This document shows positions 8,791-16,470 of a stretch of 58,038 nt of DNA, piece after piece. The DNA comes from F1-60-MAGs149 sp037133755 (GTDB taxonomy: Bacteria > Actinomycetota > Thermoleophilia > Gaiellales > F1-60-MAGs149): NCBI GenBank assembly GCA_037133755.1, contig JBAXNN010000015.1:1-58038 (forward strand), read 5' to 3'. Both the position numbers and the translations under genes were made by a program. The notes beneath the pieces are model-generated. The model saw only the letters and a program-made list of their open reading frames with translations. It searched no databases and was not told the origin of the DNA. How positions within the stretch are numbered: the stretch's first letter is position 1; each line of letters starts with the position of its first letter.

Positions 8791-9072
8791 TCAGGCCGCA
8801 GCGGTGGCGAGTGCCATGCCAATCGCACCGGCACGATCGCTGAAGCCGTACGCCGCAGCGCACGCATCGAGGTCGAAGTGCGGGAGGCTGAAGATTTCGA
8901 CATCAATCGCGGTGCCATCCGCATCAACGAGCACGACACCACACGACACACCCTCCCGATCGCGGAAATCGATGCCGTGCGAGATTCGCCCCTCTGCCAG
9001 GTGAATGATGTGGAGGCCGCCTTCTGCCTCGTACTCGACCGAGAACGCCATAGCTGCATTGTAAATCGTCAT
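8791..9072 (-). CDS. DUF2283-like small protein, copy 2 (orphan)
   Basis: 93 residues starting MTIYNAAMAFSVEYEAEGG. It matches copy 1 (8094-8360): bases 8798-8891 equal 8101-8194 with one mismatch, while the N-terminal halves have diverged strongly. A good ribosome binding site (GAAGGAGGCG) precedes the ATG at 9072. Unlike copy 1 it has no intact DUF4258 partner; the bases upstream look like the flanks of a deleted one. If the pair is a toxin-antitoxin system this would be a solitary antitoxin-like copy. Confidence 0.78.
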   Translation of the reverse strand: MTIYNAAMAFSVEYEAEGGLHIIHLAEGRISHGIDFRDREGVSCGVVLVDADGTAIDVEIFSLPHFDLDACAAAYGFSDRAGAIGMALATAAA

Positions 9073-9180
9073 CGTCGCCTCCTTCGCGTGGGCTTCCCTC
9101 GACGATCGCCCTGACCATCACCACCGACCGACGAATCGCGACGCGCACAGTACGTCCGCCCTGCGCCGCGTTACCGCCAA
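9073..9180 (-). pseudogene. remnant of a second DUF4258 module (promoter + gene edges)
   Basis: On the minus strand the bases at about 9125-9180 align with those just upstream of the intact DUF4258 gene (about 8628-8682), sharing GCGCGTCGCGA and TCGTCGG. The bases at 9073-9120 resemble the last bases of DUF4258 (GGTGGTGAT, then CACGCGAAGGAGG against CCACGAAAGAGG). Nearly all of the coding body is missing, as expected from an internal deletion. By-eye alignment only. Confidence 0.4.
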
Positions 9181-9299
9181 CCGCGCATGCGACCTGTACG
9201 CACGGCGAACAATGCGCGCCAGATCTACACGAGCTGTGTCGCTCCATCACCGAGCAGCGATTTGAGGTGGCTCGCCCGTTCTGAGAGGATGCGCCTCGC

Positions 9300-10046
9300 A
9301 TGCGCAATCGCGTCCTGATCATCCGCCACGGCAACGATCCGCCCGACGACCGCGTCAACACCTACCTGCACCTGCGTGGCTTCGACCCGGTCACGATCCA
9401 GCCCTGCAACGGCGACGTGGTACCGCAGGTGGACGACACGTGGGTCGGCAGCGTCGTGCATGGCGGTCCGTTCAGCGTCTTCGAGGAACAGCAGCACCCA
9501 TTCCTGCGCGAGGAGCACCGCTGGATCAGCCAGTGCATCGAGCGCGAGCTGCCGCTGCTCGGCATCTGCCAGGGCGCGCAGTCGATCGCCTACGTGCTCG
9601 GCGCCGAGGTCGGGCCGCCCGCATCAGGTCTGCACGAGTTCGGGTACTACGAGCTGACGCCAACGGCGGCGGGTATCGCCGAGAACTTCATGCCAGCGCC
9701 GCTCGTTGCCACGCAGGCGCACTTCCATACCTTCGCCCTCCCGAAGGGCGCGACGCTGCTCGCCTCGAGCGAGCTCTACCCGAACCAGGCCTACCGTCAC
9801 GGCACGAACACCTACGGCCTGCAGTTCCATGCCGAGGTCACGATCGAGGGATTCCGCCGCTGGCAGGCCGCAGACTGGGCGGCCTACGGCAAGCCCGGTG
9901 CCCAAACCCGCGAGGAGCAGGACGCGCTGATGCTCGCGCATGACGCGGCGCAGGGCGCGTGGTTCTACGGGTTCCTGGAGTCGCTGTTCGGATCGCGTCT
10001 GGCCGACGGTGACGCGTTCGCACCGGCCACCACCCGCAGGCACTAG
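9300..10046 (+). CDS. class I glutamine amidotransferase domain protein
   Basis: 248 residues, ATG at 9300. GATase class I features: VVHGGPFSV (oxyanion region), LLGICQGAQ with nucleophile Cys90, and FHAE (about residue 182) supplying the His-Glu pair. These stand-alone GATase1 proteins, resembling 'GMP synthase-like' amidotransferases, hydrolyse Gln or a gamma-glutamyl compound; the substrate cannot be told from sequence. Length is normal. Upstream GAGAGGA (9283-9289) may be the ribosome binding site. It ends ahead of a hairpin shared with the convergent secreted protein. Confidence 0.88.
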   Translation: MRNRVLIIRHGNDPPDDRVNTYLHLRGFDPVTIQPCNGDVVPQVDDTWVGSVVHGGPFSVFEEQQHPFLREEHRWISQCIERELPLLGICQGAQSIAYVLGAEVGPPASGLHEFGYYELTPTAAGIAENFMPAPLVATQAHFHTFALPKGATLLASSELYPNQAYRHGTNTYGLQFHAEVTIEGFRRWQAADWAAYGKPGAQTREEQDALMLAHDAAQGAWFYGFLESLFGSRLADGDAFAPATTRRH

Positions 10047-10053
10047 CGCGGAA

Positions 10054-10081
10054 CGTGGGCAGCGCTTCTGCGCTACCCACG
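10054..10081. terminator. bidirectional hairpin between convergent genes
   Basis: CGTGGGCAGCGC, loop TTCT, GCGCTACCCACG: a 12-bp stem with one mismatch, placed between the stops at 10046 (+) and 10095 (-). No T-tract. Confidence 0.6.
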
Positions 10082-10094
10082 CCCACGCGCCGCG

Positions 10095-11834
10095 CTACTT
10101 CTTGATCGTGAAGACCTTGACCTGAGCCTTCGTCGTCGTCCTGCTATCAGAGGCCGTGATGATGACCTTCCAACGGCCGGGCGTCAGCGGCGTGCGGCCG
10201 ACGCGACCGGTGAACGAGATGGCGTTCGCACCCGTCTTGCCACCCTTGGCGCCCGACGAGCGATAGAGGTACTGCTTCTTCGAGTAGCCGACCTTCTGGA
10301 ATGCGACGGTGACGTTCGCGTTCTCCGACAGCGTGTACTTGATCGTCGTGCCGATCGGGGTGTATGCCCGCACCGCGGTGGTGTGGCTGCCGACGCGGAA
10401 GGTCGCGTTGGTGATGCCGAACTTCGACAGCGCGAGGATCGGCGCGGGATTGAACGTTGCGCTGACGGCACGAGCCTGCGACATCGTCACGGTGCAGACG
10501 CTCTGCGCTTTGAAGCCCGAGCACTCCCCGCCCCAGCCGACGAAGTCCGCAAGCGGACCCTCGACCGCGGTGAGGGTGACCTTCGCGTTCTTGGCGAACG
10601 GCGCCGCGCAGACCGTGCCGCAGTTGAGGCCGACGGGGGACGAGACAATGCTGCCCGCAGCCGTGCCCTTCTTCGTCAGCGTGAGCACGAAGGTGGTGAC
10701 GGCCGGATTGAACGTCGCCTGGACGTTCTGAGACTGGTTCATCGTGACGGTGCACGTTCTGGCCGTGCCGGTGCAGGCACCCGCCCAGCCGGCGAACACG
10801 AAGCCCGGGGCCGGCGTCGCTGTGAGCGTGACGGTCGCCATGTCGGGGAAGTCATTGGTGCAGATCTGGCCGCAGCTGAGGCCGTTCTGCGTGGCCGTGC
10901 TGCCGGCCGCCGTGACGGTGCTGGTTGCCGCGCCCGTACCGGCCTTCACCACCGACAGCGCCCAGCGCGAGGCGGCGATGTCCGTCGGATTGGCAGAGGT
11001 GTTGATGAACGACGGGGCGACGACCGCCGGCGTCAGATTGGCGGAGCCGATGGAGCCACCGCTCAGGGCAGTCCAGAAGAACGAGCTGCCCGTTTCGGTC
11101 AGGCCGACGGCGGGCGCTGGCAGCGCAAGGTACGTCGGCGTGACCTGCAGGCCGGTGCCGACGGTGGCACTGCTGATCTGCGATGCGCCCGCATTGATCC
11201 AGTAGATGCGCTGGCCATCCGACGTGATCGCGGTGGGCGACGACACCGCGCCCGCGACCTGGGCGTTCGAGACGAAGTTCACGTTCGCGCCCGACCCGTC
11301 GAGGCCGATCCGGCCGATCGAGTTGCCGTCGCCCCAATAGATGTAGGCACCGTCGGACCAAATCGAGGTGTTCTGCCCGCTCGGCGTCTGGTACCACTGC
11401 CACCCCGTCTGCGGCTGTGCACCCGTGATCGTCGCGCGGCCGATGAAGCCGTTGTCAGCCCAGTAGATGAACTGCCCGACGACCACAACGCCCGTCGGGG
11501 CGCTGGTGCCTCCCGGGGCGATGTAGCTCTGCACCGCGCCCTGCAGGTTGGCGATACCGATGTGTGCGGAGCTCGCGCTCGTCCAGTAGAGCGCGTTACT
11601 GGTGGCGAAGACGGCGTTCGGAATGTCCCCGGTCGCGTAGGTGGTGATACCACCCGCCGGCGAGGAGATCGCGGCGCTCGTCAGCGTGCCGGTCTGGCTG
11701 TTGACCCAGTAGAGCCGCCCGTTTTCGGTTGGCGCTGCGCCCGCCGTACCGACGGCGGTGAAGAGCGCGCCGAGTGCGAGCAGTGCGACGAGCAGAAGAC
11801 GGACCAGACGGGGACGGTGCAGAGGGAATACCAT
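10095..11834 (-). CDS. secreted beta-propeller-like + double B-repeat protein
   Basis: 579 residues with a signal peptide (to about residue 30, ending GTAGAAP). Residues 35-290 contain recurrent I/LYW motifs (GRLYWVNSQTG, NALYWTSAS, QFIYWADNG, AYIYWGDGN, QRIYWINAG), the pattern of an LDL-receptor-YWTD/DUF5050-like propeller. Two 'GWxGxCxGxxxxCTVTMxxxxxVxAxF' modules follow (about 305-380 and 385-465), similar to secreted B-repeats, each with paired Cys. The C-terminal ~100 residues (YTLSENANVTVAFQ to TPGRWKVIITASDS) match a tail domain common in exported proteins of Solirubrobacter-like actinobacteria. Likely a cell-surface protein; ligand unknown. Confidence 0.85.
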   Translation of the reverse strand: MVFPLHRPRLVRLLLVALLALGALFTAVGTAGAAPTENGRLYWVNSQTGTLTSAAISSPAGGITTYATGDIPNAVFATSNALYWTSASSAHIGIANLQGAVQSYIAPGGTSAPTGVVVVGQFIYWADNGFIGRATITGAQPQTGWQWYQTPSGQNTSIWSDGAYIYWGDGNSIGRIGLDGSGANVNFVSNAQVAGAVSSPTAITSDGQRIYWINAGASQISSATVGTGLQVTPTYLALPAPAVGLTETGSSFFWTALSGGSIGSANLTPAVVAPSFINTSANPTDIAASRWALSVVKAGTGAATSTVTAAGSTATQNGLSCGQICTNDFPDMATVTLTATPAPGFVFAGWAGACTGTARTCTVTMNQSQNVQATFNPAVTTFVLTLTKKGTAAGSIVSSPVGLNCGTVCAAPFAKNAKVTLTAVEGPLADFVGWGGECSGFKAQSVCTVTMSQARAVSATFNPAPILALSKFGITNATFRVGSHTTAVRAYTPIGTTIKYTLSENANVTVAFQKVGYSKKQYLYRSSGAKGGKTGANAISFTGRVGRTPLTPGRWKVIITASDSRTTTKAQVKVFTIKK

Positions 11835-11840
11835 ACGTTC

Positions 11841-11846
11841 ACCTTA
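11841..11846 (-). promoter_or_regulatory. -10 box TAAGGT, leaderless secreted protein gene
   Basis: TAAGGT on the minus strand, six bases before the ATG at 11834. Confidence 0.55.
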
Positions 11847-11913
11847 CCCGCCGAAAACGGATATTCCTCTGCGGGTTGTGCGCACACGTGTGTCTGTTTG
11901 CGACCTGCTGCGC

Positions 11914-11919
11914 GATACT
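11914..11919 (+). promoter_or_regulatory. -10-like GATACT deciding GTG start at 11926
   Basis: GATACT (one change from TATACT) followed by six bases and GTG. It selects 11926 over the longer upstream reading frame, which would run back through the divergent gene's promoter. Confidence 0.5.
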
Positions 11920-11925
11920 TGGCTC

Positions 11926-13596
11926 GTGCAGGTCGCGCGCCCGAGAGACACGTTCATCAAGCTCCTCGCATCGGGCGTGGCGCTTCTCGGGCTCGCATCG
12001 ATGGTGTCCGCACTGACACCGAATTTCGCCGCACGCTCAGCGCTGCTCGCCGGCGTCATCCCGGTCCAGGCAACGCGAACGGCTCACGTGCTGGTCTTCG
12101 AGCTTGGCCTGCTGCTGATGGTCGTTGCGTTCGGGCTTGTACGGCGCCGTCACCGCGCCTGGCAGCTCGCCGTCGTGCTGCTTGCCGTCACCGGCATCCT
12201 CCACCTCGCCAAGGGCCTTGACGTTGAAGAGGCCATCGCCTCGCTCGTGCTGCTCGTCCTGCTGGTCATCAAGCGCGGCGCCTTCACCGTCGAGGGAGCG
12301 CACGGCACCGGCCGGCGCGTCCTCAAGTGGGCCGTCGGCCTGATCGCCGGTGGCGTGCTGTTGGCCGTTGCTGCGGCCGAGCTGATCGCCTACCTGGCGG
12401 GTGATCCGATCTCGCTGCGCGAGGCCGCGGACCAAGGGCTCGATGCACTGGTCGGTGCGCCAGACTCGACGTCGGCGATCGGGCTCTACACGGCGATTGC
12501 CGTGGCGGTGCTCGTGCTGCTGTGGCTGCGCCCCGTGCCCGCACCCGAACCGGCCGCGGCGCACGATCGCGATCTCGCGCGCTCGATCCTCAACCGCTAC
12601 GCGACCGATGGCCTCTCGTACTTCGCGCTACGTCGCGACACCACCTTCGCGATCGGGGAGCACGAAGACTGCTTCCTCGCCTACCGCGTGGTTGCCAACG
12701 TCGCGCTGGTCGCCGGGACCGCAATCGGACCAGAGGCCGCCTGCAGCGAGCTCGTCCGGGACTTTCACGAAGAACAGATCCGACTTGGCCGGCGCATCGC
12801 CGTGATGGGGCTCCCCGGATCGGCACGTCGACTCTGGGAACAGGCGGGTTTGACCACCGCGTATCTCGGTGACGAGGCGATCGTCAATCCGCAGGAGTTC
12901 TCGCTCGACGGACGCCCCATGCGCAAGGTACGACAGTCCGTCAACCGACTCGAGCGCGATGGCTACCGCGTGCTCGTCCTTCGCCGCCGCGAACTCGATG
13001 CCACGCTCATCGCTCAACTCCAGCAGGTTTCGGAGGAGTGGCTCGGCGGTCAGGGCGAGCGCGGTTTCTCGATGGCGCTCGACGATCCGTGGGCTGCAGA
13101 GCACGCGGAGTGTGTCTTCGCGATTGCGCTGGGGCCAGACGGCGTTCCCGCGGGGTACATCCACTTCGTGCCCGTGCTCGCGACCGGCGACCTCTCGCTG
13201 TCGAGCATGCGGCGCCACGAGGACACGCCCAACGGCCTCAACGAGGCGATTCTCAGTGGCGCATTCACGTGGGCGCGCGAGCAGGGCATCGAGCGTGTGG
13301 GCCTCAACTTCAGCGCGTTCGGTCGGATCCTACGAGCGCCAGAACTGCAGGGCTGGGAGCGCATTGCCGCCCAGGCGCTGTTGCAGGGCGACCGCTGGTT
13401 TCAACTCGAACGTCTCGACGCCTTCAACCGCAAGTTCCTGCCGACGTGGGAACCGCGCTTCGCCGCGTACGAGCGAACGGTGGACCTCCCGCAGGCCGCG
13501 CTCGCGGTCCTCGCTGCCGAGGGGCTGCTCCCCGTCCCGAAGCTGCCGAGCTTCAATGGCGACGACGGCAGTAGCGTCGCGGAACCGGCTCGGTAG
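11926..13596 (+). CDS. DUF2156 membrane protein, lysyl-PG-synthase-like
   Basis: 556 residues from GTG 11926. Residues about 15-200 hold five to six membrane segments; the cytoplasmic half (about 215-545) is a DUF2156 domain, as in the C-terminal catalytic part of MprF and mycobacterial LysX, a double GNAT-like fold. Conserved traits: ATDGLSYFALR at the start, RQSVNRLERDGYRV, HFVPV, GLNEA, and the closing FNRKFLPTWEPRFAAYE. No lysyl-tRNA synthetase domain is attached. The likely role is aminoacylation of a membrane lipid such as phosphatidylglycerol from charged tRNA, giving resistance to cationic peptides. The specific amino acid is not determinable. Confidence 0.85.
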   Translation: MQVARPRDTFIKLLASGVALLGLASMVSALTPNFAARSALLAGVIPVQATRTAHVLVFELGLLLMVVAFGLVRRRHRAWQLAVVLLAVTGILHLAKGLDVEEAIASLVLLVLLVIKRGAFTVEGAHGTGRRVLKWAVGLIAGGVLLAVAAAELIAYLAGDPISLREAADQGLDALVGAPDSTSAIGLYTAIAVAVLVLLWLRPVPAPEPAAAHDRDLARSILNRYATDGLSYFALRRDTTFAIGEHEDCFLAYRVVANVALVAGTAIGPEAACSELVRDFHEEQIRLGRRIAVMGLPGSARRLWEQAGLTTAYLGDEAIVNPQEFSLDGRPMRKVRQSVNRLERDGYRVLVLRRRELDATLIAQLQQVSEEWLGGQGERGFSMALDDPWAAEHAECVFAIALGPDGVPAGYIHFVPVLATGDLSLSSMRRHEDTPNGLNEAILSGAFTWAREQGIERVGLNFSAFGRILRAPELQGWERIAAQALLQGDRWFQLERLDAFNRKFLPTWEPRFAAYERTVDLPQAALAVLAAEGLLPVPKLPSFNGDDGSSVAEPAR

Positions 13597-13599
13597 GCT
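13594..13599 (+). promoter_or_regulatory. -10 box TAGGCT for the 34-residue gene
   Basis: TAGGCT overlaps the end of the DUF2156 gene (it contains its TAG stop) and ends 6 nt before the ATG at 13606. Confidence 0.6.
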
Positions 13600-13605
13600 G
13601 AGCAC

Positions 13606-13710
13606 ATGAATCAGACCACCATGAGGGTCATCGCGATCATCCTGCTCATCGCGATCGGCGTGTTCCTGTTGTCCGTCCTCTGGGATCCGATCAACAGCCT
13701 CTGGCGCTGA
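13606..13710 (+). CDS. 34-residue single-pass membrane microprotein
   Basis: A short reading frame: MNQTTMR, then about 20 hydrophobic residues (VIAIILLIAIGVFLLSVLW), then the polar tail DPINSLWR and a TGA. The profile is that of a single transmembrane helix with a Trp at the interface. Support comes from the leaderless -10 box at exactly the usual distance, the 9-bp gap after the DUF2156 membrane protein stop and the 1-bp gap to the convergent MOSC gene stop (13712), so it fills an otherwise empty slot. It may assist the lipid-modifying enzyme encoded just upstream; that is a guess. Confidence 0.65.
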   Translation: MNQTTMRVIAIILLIAIGVFLLSVLWDPINSLWR

Positions 13711-13711
13711 G

Positions 13712-14443
13712 TTAGATCAGCGTGACCGGGTCGCCTAGGCGGATCGTGCCGGGCTCGACGACATCGCAGTAGACGCCGAGGTTCGGCTCGCCCTTCGCCG
13801 TGATCATGGCGCGCAGGGCGTCGACGTCGCGCTCGCCGGTATCGGGGTCGACGGTCGTGACGGCGCAGCGGATGCACTCCTCGACGACGCGGACCACTGC
13901 CTCGCCGACGCGGACGTCGCGCCGGATCCACGCATCCTCCTCGAAGGGCGCACCACCAACGGTCTGGATCATCATGCGAAAGCGACGCGCATCGATCGGC
14001 CCGAGGCCGAGGGCATCAATCGACGATGTGCCAATCAGCGACGCCGCGAAGCCCGACCAGCCGCCGCGTCCGTCGGCGGCACGCGCCAGACGCACAGGCT
14101 CGCCGGCCCACTCCGAGAGCGCGTCGCGCCACGGCCCTGGCACCAACGTCGCCTCGATCGTGGACTTCATGTCGAAGCCCGCGGTGAAGCGCTCGCCGAC
14201 GGGCGTCTCGCCGACCACCAGCGAGCCGTCAGGCAGGACGATCGAGAGGATCTCGCCGTCGAAGGCAGCGGTCGCCTGGCAGAGCGGGAGCCGCCGCGCC
14301 TGGTTCAGCGACTGGTTCGCATCGTCGACGAGAAAGAAGACGCGGTCGTCCACAACGCCGCGCTCGTGCAGCACGAGCTGATCAACCTCGCCCATCTTGA
14401 GGCTCTTGACGGGCGTGTGGAGCAAGCGCGCGACGGTCGTCAT
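13712..14443 (-). CDS. MOSC-domain protein
   Basis: 243 residues from ATG 14443. An N-terminal MOSC_N beta-barrel (LLHTPVKSLKMGEVDQLVL, GVVDDRVFFLVD) precedes the MOSC domain (about 110-243) with the key Cys in EECIRCAVTTVDPDTGE and the GEPNLGVYCDV segment. MOSC proteins bind molybdenum cofactor and catalyse Mo-linked sulfur transfer or N-oxide reduction, as in the mARC/YcbX/YiiM group. No ferredoxin domain is fused. Placed between a membrane microprotein (convergent) and a DUF347 membrane protein, with no Mo-enzyme genes beside it. An AACACT box six bases before the start is a weak -10 candidate. Confidence 0.88.
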   Translation of the reverse strand: MTTVARLLHTPVKSLKMGEVDQLVLHERGVVDDRVFFLVDDANQSLNQARRLPLCQATAAFDGEILSIVLPDGSLVVGETPVGERFTAGFDMKSTIEATLVPGPWRDALSEWAGEPVRLARAADGRGGWSGFAASLIGTSSIDALGLGPIDARRFRMMIQTVGGAPFEEDAWIRRDVRVGEAVVRVVEECIRCAVTTVDPDTGERDVDALRAMITAKGEPNLGVYCDVVEPGTIRLGDPVTLI

Positions 14444-14465
14444 GCGCGCAGTGTTGCGCGTCGGT

Positions 14466-15308
14466 CTACTGGTGGTCGCCGGGCCAGGCGACGCGCTCGT
14501 GCTCGACGGGCTCTCCGTCCGTGCCGAGCTCGACGACCTCAAGGTCCTTGCGGGTGATCGTCAGGTAGGCGAGGACGAGGACGATCACGCCAAGAAAGAT
14601 GAAGCTCGTGACCGTCGTACCGAGACCGAGGCCCGAGTCCTCTGTCGGCTGCGACAGCCAGTCGCCGATCGACGCACCGAGCGGACGGGTCAGGATGTAC
14701 GCCAGCCAGAACGTCAGCACGGCGTTGACCTTGAGGCCGTAGTGCAGGACGGCGACGACGGCGATGGCACCGACGAAGACCAACAGCGTCGGGAAGTAGC
14801 CGAGCGCCAGGCGCTCCGAGATGAGATCACCGGCGGCGGTGCCGAGGGCGAAGGTGAAGAGAATCGCGAGCCAATAGAAGGCCTCGCGGCGGCGTGTCAC
14901 GATCGAGTGGATCGAGAGCGTGCGCTCTGACAGCCACCAGATCACGAACACGGCGATCAGCGCGGCGGCAAAGATGATCGTGGTCGTCGGCAGCGGCACG
15001 CCCTGGCTGTCGGTGAGGTTGTCGGTGATCAACGTGCCGACGACACTCAGCAGCACGACCGCGAGCCAGTAGACGACGGGGATGTAACGGCGCACGATGA
15101 ACTGCGCGACCAGCGCGAGGATCAGCAGCGCACCCATCACGTACGTCGTCTTCGACAGACCCCAACCGAGCGTCACGTTGAGGTAGTCGGCGAAGGTCTC
15201 GCCGACCGTCGTTGCCAGGACCTTGATGATCCAGAACCAGAGCGTGATCTCGGGGACCTTGCTCAGCAGCTGACGCGCGGAGACGGGAGAGTTGATCGAC
15301 TGCGCCAT
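14466..15308 (-). CDS. DUF347 / COG4705 multi-pass membrane protein
   Basis: 280 residues from ATG 15308, which has a good ribosome binding site (GAGGAGC, 6-nt spacing). About eight membrane helices are arranged as repeated units: KVPEITLWFWIIKVLATTVGETFAD (about 18-42) with its KV..TT.GE..D signature, and echoes at WLAILFTFALGTAAGDLIS and FWLAYILTRPLGASIGDWLS. That repeat is the DUF347 family. Role unknown; such genes are often in stress or metal-linked regulons. A 20-bp inverted repeat lies 73-92 bp upstream of the start (15381-15400), identical to one upstream of the nuclease and cupredoxin genes, which suggests shared control. Confidence 0.88.
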   Translation of the reverse strand: MAQSINSPVSARQLLSKVPEITLWFWIIKVLATTVGETFADYLNVTLGWGLSKTTYVMGALLILALVAQFIVRRYIPVVYWLAVVLLSVVGTLITDNLTDSQGVPLPTTTIIFAAALIAVFVIWWLSERTLSIHSIVTRRREAFYWLAILFTFALGTAAGDLISERLALGYFPTLLVFVGAIAVVAVLHYGLKVNAVLTFWLAYILTRPLGASIGDWLSQPTEDSGLGLGTTVTSFIFLGVIVLVLAYLTITRKDLEVVELGTDGEPVEHERVAWPGDHQ

Positions 15309-15380
15309 GCGTGCTCCTCGGACAGCGCGACGGGCAGTCACGCGAGTAACGGCTCGATCTTAACGTGGAGCGGACGCCCT

Positions 15381-15400
15381 TTCCTGAGAGATTCTCAGGA
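15381..15400. repeat. 20-bp inverted repeat, copy 1
   Basis: TTCCTGAGAGATTCTCAGGA: two 8-bp arms (TCCTGAGA/TCTCAGGA) around GAT. It lies between the nuclease stop (15406) and the start of the DUF347 gene (15308). Identical to 16356-16375. Candidate operator of a dimeric regulator; lacks a T-tract, so a terminator role is less likely. Confidence 0.75.
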
Positions 15401-15405
15401 GATCG

Positions 15406-16296
15406 TCAGCGCTCGCAGACCACGCCGTCGCCGTCGCCGTCGCGGTACCACGCGTACTCGGGATCGATGCCCTTGGTGTAGGGCCCGAGGCCGGCGGCGA
15501 TTGCATCGGTGCAGTACGGGTAGCGCGGATCGAGCTTGCCGGAGGTCTCCCCGGTAGTGACGGCACCGACAGCCGCAGCCGGTGCTCCCGTCGTAATCGC
15601 TCCGCGTGCGGGCTTCGGGACGCGCGCAGCAGCGCCGCAACCGGTGATCCCGAGACGCAGCGCCACCTGCTCCGCAGGGTCGATCGTCAGCCGCCAGCGC
15701 CACTTGACTGCGATCCACGTCGCGACGTACGTGCAGCGGTACTCACGGAAGGCCGGCAACCACTCAGCCGGATCCTGATCGCTCTTCTGCCGGTTCGTCG
15801 ACGCCGTCACCGCGATCAGTGAGAGCGGATACCCGAGGTCGTTGGCGTACGCCTCGCGCGTCGTCGCACTCCAGCGCCAGGCTCCCGACTGCCAGGCCTC
15901 GCTGAGCGGAACGAAGTGATCGATGTCGAGACTGCCGGAGTCGGTGATGTAGAGGTTGTCGTAGGCCGACCACCAGCGCCCGCCGCTCAGGCGGCAGCCG
16001 GCGAGCACCGTGGGCTTGACGCGTGCCTCGCTGATCAGCACCTCCTTGCGGGCATCGCACCCGTTGCCGTCCGCATCGATCCACAGACGAAACAGATCGC
16101 GCGAGTAGCCCGTCAACTTCGGCGCCGACACCTTCAACTGCGGCAGCAGTGAACCTGCCTGCACCGTCGTAGCGGCATGCGCCACCGGGATGACGAAGGC
16201 GAGCAGCAACCCCGCCACGATCAACGCCCGGCCGATTGCGCGCGTGTTCAGCGCGTTTCCTTGCGAATGCGGCGCGTCATGGTCACATGGAAGCAC
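15406..16296 (-). CDS. secreted HNH nuclease with Excalibur domain
   Basis: 296 residues if started at GTG 16296, where a TATCCT box lies eight bases upstream; the signal peptide core (RALIVAGLLLAFVIPVAHA) starts near residue 22, so a later start is also possible. The mature part carries an HNH/DUF1524-type nuclease motif (SLDIDHFVPLSEAW, about 130-143) with downstream ASTNRQKSDQDPAEW, as in secreted actinomycete 'GmrSD C-terminal-like' nucleases. It ends in a calcium-binding Excalibur module (YPYCTDA to DGDGDGVVCER). Likely an extracellular Ca-dependent DNase. It is bracketed by two identical 20-bp inverted repeats. Confidence 0.85.
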   Translation of the reverse strand: MLPCDHDAPHSQGNALNTRAIGRALIVAGLLLAFVIPVAHAATTVQAGSLLPQLKVSAPKLTGYSRDLFRLWIDADGNGCDARKEVLISEARVKPTVLAGCRLSGGRWWSAYDNLYITDSGSLDIDHFVPLSEAWQSGAWRWSATTREAYANDLGYPLSLIAVTASTNRQKSDQDPAEWLPAFREYRCTYVATWIAVKWRWRLTIDPAEQVALRLGITGCGAAARVPKPARGAITTGAPAAAVGAVTTGETSGKLDPRYPYCTDAIAAGLGPYTKGIDPEYAWYRDGDGDGVVCER

Positions 16297-16355
16297 GTCT
16301 CACGAGGATAACCATCACTCCGTCGCTCACCGGACTTCGTGCGGTTCCGCACCCG

Positions 16356-16375
16356 TTCCTGAGAGATTCTCAGGA
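16356..16375. repeat. 20-bp inverted repeat, copy 2
   Basis: The same 20 bases as 15381-15400, with one extra base of symmetry (A at 16375 after the TTCC start). It lies in the divergent interval between the nuclease (start 16296) and the cupredoxin (start 16471). Confidence 0.75.
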
Positions 16376-16470
16376 AGCGCGCACGGCGTACTACATGGTT
16401 TCGGTAGCGCCGTGCGAAATACCTCGCAGGCAAGCACCGCGCTCGTCGTCAACTCCGTCTGAGGTCCCAC

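Noticed and set aside
15381..16375. Terminal inverted repeats of an insertion sequence around the HNH gene
   Set aside because: Each copy is itself a symmetrical palindrome, no target duplication is seen, and the enclosed gene is a secreted nuclease with a signal peptide and Excalibur domain, not a transposase.
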